19,521 nt of DNA, from the NCBI GenBank assembly GCA_016764115.1, contig JAESSM010000171.1, positions 1 through 19,521 of the forward strand, in the 5' to 3' direction. The position numbers and the translations under genes were made by a program. The notes beneath the pieces are model-generated. The model was not told where the DNA came from. It did not search any database and saw nothing but the letters and a program-made list of their open reading frames with translations. The stretch comes from Bacteroidia bacterium (GTDB lineage: Bacteria; Bacteroidota; Bacteroidia; JAESSM01; NORP286). Shown in pieces: positions 13,767-19,521 of this stretch; position 1 is the stretch's first letter; the number at the start of each line of letters is the position of its first letter.

Positions 13767-14762
13767 CTACCTCACAGAATAAACTACTTCAGTTCTCCAT
13801 AGAGTAGAGTCAGTAATTTCTCCAGGATCATTTAAATAAGTTTCCCAGCAAGGACCAGATTGTTCATGTCCATTATCCGCTATATAGTTTTTAATAGCTT
13901 CATGAGCCTCAAGTAATTTATTATAAGGGCCCTCATGTATCGTACTGACTACATAACAAGATGGAATTTTACGTAACATAAATTCTGGGCTAACTTCAAT
14001 TTCATCGCTAATAGCAACTCCACTTTCAATGATCAGCATGTTTTCATCCATTGTATGAAAAATTGTAAAAGGATGGCCAATTTCCTCAACTTCTAATGAT
14101 AACGCATAGTTATAAGTTTTTGGAAGCATGTTACCCATTGCCTGTGATAACTCTGCTGAGGTTGTTGTATCTTTTAATGTAATGGCCAACATTCCGGGAA
14201 TTTCTAAGTATTCACAATTATAAGCCGATTTTGCAGGTTTGCTTTCGCAGAATTCCTTGAGTTTCGCAAGTCCAGCTTCGAAGTCAGGCCCAAGCATTCC
14301 ATCAAACATTAATGCCATATACTTGCTCATAATATCTTCTGCATCCCCATCCATAGCCCATGTTACGTTTGTATTTCCGTCTTCCTCAACAAAAGTCCAT
14401 GTTCCAAAAGCTATTGATCCCCAATCCAAAAATTCCAATTTAGTTTTAATGTGAGTATTCGGTTCACTTTCAACAATTATCATCGTTCCATCTCCTTCTA
14501 ATTCACTTTCCCATTCATTCGATCCTCCTACACCAGCTGTTTTTTCTCCCCAGGTTTTTTTCATGTTTGGATCCTTTTCCTCCCATGGTGACCAATTTGG
14601 CCATTTTTTTAAGTCATTAACTTCTTCAAATATCACATCAGCAGAAGTATTAATCACTAATGACCTCTCTATATGGTAAGAGTTAGGCAAGAACATGGAA
14701 GTAATCCATATTACAAGAAACAAGACAGCTATTCCGATTCCTACTTTTTTTAGTGCATTCAT
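13767..14762 (-). CDS. Membrane-anchored SRPBCC domain plus GyrI-like effector-binding domain protein
   Basis: 331 residues. One N-terminal membrane anchor (about 5-25). An SRPBCC/polyketide-cyclase-like domain (about 30-172) contains HIERSLVINTSADVIFEEVNDLKKWPNWSPW, typical of the START-like fold for hydrophobic ligands. A C-terminal GyrI-like/AraC effector-binding domain (about 182-331) contains IPSCYVVSTIHEGPYNKLLEAHEAI and a final WRTEVVYSV. The two-domain combination is common in Bacteroidetes and probably binds small hydrophobic or cationic molecules. No DNA-binding domain is present, so this is not a transcription factor. The active region probably faces the periplasm, given the N-terminal anchor (inference). 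Confidence 0.85.
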   Translation of the reverse strand: MNALKKVGIGIAVLFLVIWITSMFLPNSYHIERSLVINTSADVIFEEVNDLKKWPNWSPWEEKDPNMKKTWGEKTAGVGGSNEWESELEGDGTMIIVESEPNTHIKTKLEFLDWGSIAFGTWTFVEEDGNTNVTWAMDGDAEDIMSKYMALMFDGMLGPDFEAGLAKLKEFCESKPAKSAYNCEYLEIPGMLAITLKDTTTSAELSQAMGNMLPKTYNYALSLEVEEIGHPFTIFHTMDENMLIIESGVAISDEIEVSPEFMLRKIPSCYVVSTIHEGPYNKLLEAHEAIKNYIADNGHEQSGPCWETYLNDPGEITDSTLWRTEVVYSVR

Positions 14763-14879
14763 CTGTTTCTAATTTATTGTTTAATGAGAAAATGAAAATT
14801 TATAGATTAACTTTTGCCATCAATAGAGAGAATGAAGCGAAGCAGAATTCCCGTCCAAGTGAATGGTCTTGTTATGCTT

Positions 14880-15080
14880 TCAACTCTGCTCTCTTTCAAA
14901 AATCAGAATAACTCTATCTGAATCTCCACCTGCAGCTGTCGGTAAAAGGACTTCTCGAAATCGCCAACCGTTCCGTGCTTCGGAATTCAAAGTGTTTTCA
15001 AGGTCTGGGACTTTACGAGAGCTAAGGAGTCCCCATCCCTTTTGCTCTATTGTAACCGTCTTGTATTCATACTTGGACAT
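14880..15080 (-). CDS. DUF4177-family small protein
   Basis: 66 residues from ATG 15080 (MSKYEYKTVTIEQKGWG). A longer version from TTG 15113 would add an 11-residue lead (MFLYITQKQKT) that is not family-like, so the ATG is chosen. The pattern YEYKTVTI...LENTLNSEARNGWRFREVL...VILIFERE is the DUF4177 signature: a short beta-alpha-beta protein of unknown function. Its own promoter is not clear. The bidirectional-looking hairpin at 15128-15155 separates it from the giant gene upstream. Confidence 0.85.
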   Translation of the reverse strand: MSKYEYKTVTIEQKGWGLLSSRKVPDLENTLNSEARNGWRFREVLLPTAAGGDSDRVILIFEREQS

Positions 15081-15127
15081 AGTTTTTTGCTTTTGTGTAA
15101 TGTAAAGGAACAAAATATTTACAAAAA

Positions 15128-15155
15128 AAGCGATCCCGAATACTCGGGATCGCTT
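15128..15155 (-). terminator. Rho-independent terminator after the giant SprB/PKD gene
   Basis: Perfect 12-bp stem AAGCGATCCCGA / TCGGGATCGCTT with an ATAC loop. On the minus strand it is followed by seven T (plus-strand A-run 15123-15129). It lies after the repeat element that follows the stop at 15276, so that repeat would be in the 3' UTR. Confidence 0.85.
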
Positions 15156-15164
15156 AGTGTATTT

Positions 15165-15253
15165 ACGTCATTGCGAGGAACGCAGTGACGTGGCAATCTC
15201 TTGCGTTAATTCCATGGAGATTGCTTCAGTCGTTCCTCCTTCGCAATGACGGT
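15165..15253. repeat. Interspersed repeat, family A (full inverted repeat)
   Basis: ACGTCATTGCGAGGAACGCA ... GACGTGGCAATCTC ... CGTTCCTCCTTCGCAATGACG. Same family and layout as 5509-5589. It sits between the giant gene's stop and its terminator. Confidence 0.85.
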
Positions 15254-15275
15254 GTCTTCTACGAAGTAATAAAAT

Positions 15276-18200
15276 CTACTTCGTCAACATCAATTTCTTC
15301 ATGAATGATTCAGTTGAAGTCTTTATTTCTACCAAATAAATACCTTCCATATGTTCGCTTAGATCAAGTGACGTTCTTCTTTCATCAATATCAATTGTTT
15401 CATAAACAGTTTCTCCAATAATATTGTGAATAGTAATTGAAATAACTTCATTGAAATTCTCTCCCAGATCAATAAACATTTGCCCATTGTTTGGATTAGG
15501 GTAGATCTGAACTCTACTACTTACTTCTTCTAATCCTGTTTTTTGAACCGTAATGGACCTTGAAGTTGTATCTGAACCACAATCATTACTGGTTACTAAA
15601 GTAACATCATAAGTTCCATCAGCATCGTAAGTATGTACAGGATTTTGAGTATTGTCATTTGATCCATCACCAAAATCCCAATAATAAGTATCGTTGTTTA
15701 ACGATGAATCTGAAAAAGTTACTACTAATTCATTGTCAATATATCCAAATCCTCCAACCGGTTTTTCACAAGGGAAAAACTTCTTATTAATGAATACTGT
15801 ATCACTAACTGTTAAAGAGACAGTATTGGTAACGACTGCGGGATTAAAGTCAAAATATATTCCAGCCGTATTTTCTATGACTGTTCCTTCAGCATTTCCA
15901 TCCTTTTGTTCCGCAGTGTACATTATGAATCCATGACTTGCTGGTTCATTTACATTGCTATCAGGTAAGAGGATATTCTTGAATTTCCACTCTAAGATTC
16001 CATCTCCATACAATTTGAATTGATAATCATGGCTACTCGCTCCGCTTTTTATACTTCCCGGATCAAGGCTTGGAGACAGCGTATCTCTAATCACAACAGT
16101 AAAGGCTGTATCTGTACCTGTATTTTGGAATCTGATCTTATATTCAATATTATCAGTAGACTTGATATAATGATTGTCCGTAATACCTTCAGGTACTGAA
16201 GCTTTATCATTTGGATCGTAAGAGTTAGTGATCTCAGCACACCAAATACTCACATAAAAATCCTCATCATCCTGATCTACACTATTTACTAATCCTAACA
16301 CTACACTTCCGGCACTATCAGTTCCACAACCTTCTATTGTTTCCCTTGGTCTACTGTTTCCTGGATGTCCCGGTCTTTGATCTGCTTCAAGTCTTATGGT
16401 ATTACCAAAAGCTGCAAACTCAAGTACCAAGCTATCTCCTCCAACTATTTGAAAGCTGTCTGCTTGTGCCAACGAATTGTTTACATAGATCCTGTATTCA
16501 CTTGTCCCATCCATGTCGCCATTTCCATTCTCTCCTGTATTATAAATCACAAAATGGGCCAGACTATCATCAATACACCAGCCTTCGACCGCTACACTTG
16601 ATTTGTCCCAAGTTGTATCTGCAACAGGAATTGAGGAACAAATATTATCAGCTGTTAGCACTCCTTCAATACATTGCGTTAATCCCATTATACCAACAGG
16701 ATCACAGTACACTGTATCAACAAGCCATACCCAGGCATAAGAATATCCGGAAAGGTTTCCAAAATTGAGAGTTAACACTTTACTGGTATCATTGTAATTG
16801 GAATTGTCAATTACCAGAGAATCATATGTCCAACTATAATTATAAGAGTAATAAGATGAATCATAATAGTTAACAATGTAAACATAACCATATTGAGGTG
16901 TTACATATTCATCAAATGTTATTTCAACTTCCGCGTTATTAACACTATCTCCTGTCCAGTTATAAATTGCAGCATAAGTGTAGGTATTAAAGCATGGTCT
17001 AATGTTGGATTGATAAATATAGAAATATGGATCTGCACAATTATCAGGTCTGAACATTGCAAAATTCTTATCAGAATGAGTTTCATTAGCAGAACCGATT
17101 GTTACAGAGTAAGTCTCCGTTGAGGGACATATTGCTGTCCATCTTTCACTTTGAGGAATTATCCTGATCTCGTAAGTATCTACTCCTAAATTGAATTGAT
17201 AATAACCATTTGTATCAGTTGTTGTATATAAATACTGACTAGACGAAGAAACTGCGCAAACGTACCATCTAACCAAACTTGCTTCACCTGAATCCGCACT
17301 ACAATTTGAGTTAGCATCAGAGTAAACATAGCCAGAAACAATACTGCTTGTATCAACAACTCCAAAATTTACACCTGAAATTATATCCGCACTATCAACA
17401 TCAATAGTATATGTTTGTGAAACAGGGCACGAAACCGACCAGTATGGATTGTAGTTATAGTTGGCAACTAAAGTGATCTCATAACTTCCTGAATCAACAA
17501 TGAAGCTATAATTTCCATCTGCATCAGTAGTTGCATAAAATGGACCAGGTGTCATCATAACAAGCCAGTTGCTTTGTGTCACTTCTGTAGAATCAAAATC
17601 GCAATTTTCATCATCATCTACATAAACAAAGCCCGAAATCATTGATCTGTCAACACATCCTGAATCTGGCTCCCCAATTGAAAATATAAGTGAATCTGTA
17701 CAACCCCACATAGAATCCATCACCACAACTGAATAACTTCCAGCAGCCAAATTGTAGGCTGTAGCTCCCATTTGTCCATTGCTCCACATGGTAATATAAT
17801 CAAGACTGTTGCTCACATTGACTGTTGCCGAACCATCATTTCCTCCTGTACAGGAAACATCCTTGGTAGCAACATTTACCATAATGCTGGTATCAGGTTC
17901 TGTTATCACAACGGTGTCAAATGCAGTGCAACCATTGGCATCAGTAAGAATAAGTGAATATTCATTTGCACAAAGATTATCAATTGATGAAGTCACATCT
18001 CCAGTATTCCAGGAATAAGTATATGAAAAAGCTCCCCCATTAGGTGCCGATTGTATATATCCCTGACAATTATTAGAACATCCATTATTCCATGAGATAA
18101 GGCTTAAAGTTAAAACTACCGGTTCAACAATAGTAACGACTTGTATATCTATCATAACAGTGTCATCATAAACAGAAAGATTATAAGTACCTGCCATTAG

Positions 18201-19457
18201 GCCAGTTGCTGTAGAAGCTGTTTGGCCATCACTCCATCCATAAGTGTAGTTTGCGGTTGAATCAATTGGAGTTGCTGTTGCAGAGCCATCTGCTAAACCA
18301 TTACATGTTACATTGGTTGTTGATATAGTAACCCCTCCTGAACTACAAGGAGCACAATCAGCTCCTCCGCAATCTATTCCAGTTTCATCCCCATCCTGAA
18401 TACCATTTGTGCAATGATCATCCACTTGAATAACCATACAGGTAGTACTCGAACAACTAGATACTGTATATATAGTGTAGCAGACGGTATAATTGCCTGC
18501 AGATGCATAAGTATGTGTAGGATATAGGGTTATGTTGTCTATCGTACCATCTCCAAAATCCCATAACCAGTTATTAATAGCCGTATCAGCTATTGCCATA
18601 TCACTAAAAACAATGGAATTAGCGGTAGTTGTATCTTCATAATAAGTGAAATCAGCGGTACAAGGGTTCACGGTTGTGTCCATACTAACAACTTTACAGA
18701 AAGTATCACTACAACCCATTGTATCCATTACTGTTAAACAAATGTTGTGTGAAGATGCTGTATCTTGATACATATGGGTAACGGTTGCAGTATAATTACC
18801 AGGATACATATCTAATGTAGTACCATCGCCAAAATCCCAATATGTGTTATGAATGAGAGTATCCGCAGTTGTCTCGTCATAGAAAGTAAATGTTGGGATG
18901 GTCATGGTATAATAAATCCCACTATTGCTAAAGAAGGAATTGATATTGGATTGATTGATAGTGTAATTCACACTGTCCTGACACCCGTTTGCATCCGTAA
19001 TAAGAACTGTACCAGGTCCTACACATAAAGTAAAATGAGTTGAACTATTGGATGAATCAGGCCATAAGTATGTATAAGCAGCTGTTCCTCCAGATACGTT
19101 CAATGCCTGATAACCCCAACAAGTACCGGCACATGTATATGGATTACCTGATAAAGTTGCTATTAAAACAGTAGGTTCTATAATAGTATATGCAGTTACA
19201 TCTACCAAACCGCTATCATCAATTACTGTAACGACATAAGTACCTGTACAGAGGCCAAAAGCATCTTCAGTACTTGCTCCTGTTGACCACATATAACTAT
19301 AGGGTTGAGTACCCCCAATAACTGTAATATCAATAGACCCATCACATAGTCCATTACACGTCACGTTGGTTGTAACTCCTGAAGTTGTTGGTACTTGTGC
19401 AAAAATACTTGCTGAAAACAGCAGAAATAAGATCGGTAATAATTTTTTCATGATCAT
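15276..19457 (-). CDS. Giant secreted multidomain protein: SprB repeats, PKD domains, T9SS C-terminal sorting domain
   Basis: 1393 residues. Signal peptide (about 1-20). SprB-type repeats (TTNVTCNGLCDGSIDITVIGGTQPYSYMWSTG...) at about 23-94, 95-168, 375-446, 447-520 and 522-597. PKD domains with WDFGDG near 207, 299 and 1259. A cysteine-rich CTNGIQDGDETGIDCGGADC motif at 349-368. Two SdrD-B/carboxypeptidase-regulatory-like units at about 606-702 and 706-801. A Tyr-rich region at 855-885. A conserved DPNDKASVPEGI...EYKIRFQNTGTDTA...FDFNPAVVTN domain at 1081-1210. A type IX sorting domain at about 1317-1393 (QIYPNPNNGQMFIDL ... GIYLVEIKTSTESFMKKLMLTK). The protein is exported by the T9SS and held on or released from the cell surface, probably as an adhesin. 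ATG 19457 and ATG 19451 are both possible starts. Its own promoter lies at 19475-19506. Confidence 0.93.
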   Translation of the reverse strand: MIMKKLLPILFLLFSASIFAQVPTTSGVTTNVTCNGLCDGSIDITVIGGTQPYSYMWSTGASTEDAFGLCTGTYVVTVIDDSGLVDVTAYTIIEPTVLIATLSGNPYTCAGTCWGYQALNVSGGTAAYTYLWPDSSNSSTHFTLCVGPGTVLITDANGCQDSVNYTINQSNINSFFSNSGIYYTMTIPTFTFYDETTADTLIHNTYWDFGDGTTLDMYPGNYTATVTHMYQDTASSHNICLTVMDTMGCSDTFCKVVSMDTTVNPCTADFTYYEDTTTANSIVFSDMAIADTAINNWLWDFGDGTIDNITLYPTHTYASAGNYTVCYTIYTVSSCSSTTCMVIQVDDHCTNGIQDGDETGIDCGGADCAPCSSGGVTISTTNVTCNGLADGSATATPIDSTANYTYGWSDGQTASTATGLMAGTYNLSVYDDTVMIDIQVVTIVEPVVLTLSLISWNNGCSNNCQGYIQSAPNGGAFSYTYSWNTGDVTSSIDNLCANEYSLILTDANGCTAFDTVVITEPDTSIMVNVATKDVSCTGGNDGSATVNVSNSLDYITMWSNGQMGATAYNLAAGSYSVVVMDSMWGCTDSLIFSIGEPDSGCVDRSMISGFVYVDDDENCDFDSTEVTQSNWLVMMTPGPFYATTDADGNYSFIVDSGSYEITLVANYNYNPYWSVSCPVSQTYTIDVDSADIISGVNFGVVDTSSIVSGYVYSDANSNCSADSGEASLVRWYVCAVSSSSQYLYTTTDTNGYYQFNLGVDTYEIRIIPQSERWTAICPSTETYSVTIGSANETHSDKNFAMFRPDNCADPYFYIYQSNIRPCFNTYTYAAIYNWTGDSVNNAEVEITFDEYVTPQYGYVYIVNYYDSSYYSYNYSWTYDSLVIDNSNYNDTSKVLTLNFGNLSGYSYAWVWLVDTVYCDPVGIMGLTQCIEGVLTADNICSSIPVADTTWDKSSVAVEGWCIDDSLAHFVIYNTGENGNGDMDGTSEYRIYVNNSLAQADSFQIVGGDSLVLEFAAFGNTIRLEADQRPGHPGNSRPRETIEGCGTDSAGSVVLGLVNSVDQDDEDFYVSIWCAEITNSYDPNDKASVPEGITDNHYIKSTDNIEYKIRFQNTGTDTAFTVVIRDTLSPSLDPGSIKSGASSHDYQFKLYGDGILEWKFKNILLPDSNVNEPASHGFIMYTAEQKDGNAEGTVIENTAGIYFDFNPAVVTNTVSLTVSDTVFINKKFFPCEKPVGGFGYIDNELVVTFSDSSLNNDTYYWDFGDGSNDNTQNPVHTYDADGTYDVTLVTSNDCGSDTTSRSITVQKTGLEEVSSRVQIYPNPNNGQMFIDLGENFNEVISITIHNIIGETVYETIDIDERRTSLDLSEHMEGIYLVEIKTSTESFMKKLMLTK

Positions 19458-19474
19458 GGCTTTTAAATTTTTTT

Positions 19475-19506
19475 TAAATATAGGCTAAGTTCGTTTGTAA
19501 TTCAAA
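19475..19506 (-). promoter_or_regulatory. Promoter of the giant SprB/PKD gene
   Basis: Minus-strand TTTG (19503-19506), 20-bp spacer, TATATTTA (19475-19482, one mismatch from TAnnTTTG). The start would be near 19470, about 12 nt before the ATG. Confidence 0.5.
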
Positions 19507-19521
19507 GACAATATTCAATTG

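Noticed and set aside
14863..15105. 80-codon plus-strand frame opposite the DUF4177 gene
   Set aside because: The minus-strand frame has the full DUF4177 signature; the plus-strand one has no family features.
16337..16768. 143-codon plus-strand frame opposite the giant gene
   Set aside because: Antisense shadow of the SprB/PKD gene; Ser/Leu/Tyr/Gln-rich translation without a motif or start signal.

Overview
The window looks like a chromosomal segment of an uncultured or marine-type Bacteroidetes (Flavobacteriales/Sphingobacteriales-like). Evidence: AT-rich DNA, TAnnTTTG-type -7 promoter boxes, few Shine-Dalgarno sites, a giant SprB-repeat/PKD protein with a type IX secretion (T9SS) C-terminal sorting domain, a TPR receptor-like gene, a 7TMR-DISM/SpoIIE phosphatase and a DUF4369-type TlpA protein. 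No phage, IS, CRISPR array, tRNA or rRNA gene was seen.

Layout. 1-2485 (minus): a TPR protein that runs off the left edge. It is one continuous frame made of two TPR modules joined in frame, with membrane segments and a second signal-peptide-like stretch in the middle. 2486-3592: about 1.1 kb without a credible protein gene. It holds an interspersed repeat copy, two strong hairpin terminators and, on the minus strand from about 3375 to 2714, what I read as a roughly 660-nt structured non-coding RNA. That RNA has its own Bacteroidetes-type promoter, nested stems, a three-way junction, many hairpins capped by UUCG or GCAA tetraloops, and a Rho-independent terminator. Between its promoter and the next gene is a DnaA-box cluster resembling a Flavobacteriales oriC. 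3593-5494 (plus): secreted CocE/alpha-amino-acid-ester-hydrolase-like enzyme. 5495-5797: two interspersed repeat elements. 5798-7978 (minus): 7TMR-DISM/SpoIIE phosphatase. 8068-9000 (plus): YeiH-family transporter. 8997-9665 (minus): nitroreductase-fold protein with the iodotyrosine-deiodinase signature. 9822-10340 (plus): lipoprotein MsrB. 10390-10555: repeats. 10569-11485 (minus): YbaB plus DUF445 pair. 11539-12180 (plus): class I methyltransferase. 12292-13764 (plus): TlpA-like thiol-disulfide protein. 13767-14762 (minus): SRPBCC/GyrI-like protein. 14880-15080 (minus): DUF4177 protein. 15276-19457 (minus): the SprB/PKD/T9SS giant, followed by a repeat and a strong terminator.

The protein genes are mostly single-gene units of unrelated function (envelope, redox, signalling) and do not form one pathway. 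The most unusual part is 2714-3540: a large tetraloop-rich RNA that I cannot assign to a known family, next to an origin-like DnaA-box cluster. The RNA's strand is fixed by four independent signs: promoter, terminator, tetraloop identity, and G-U wobbles that would be A-C mismatches on the other strand.
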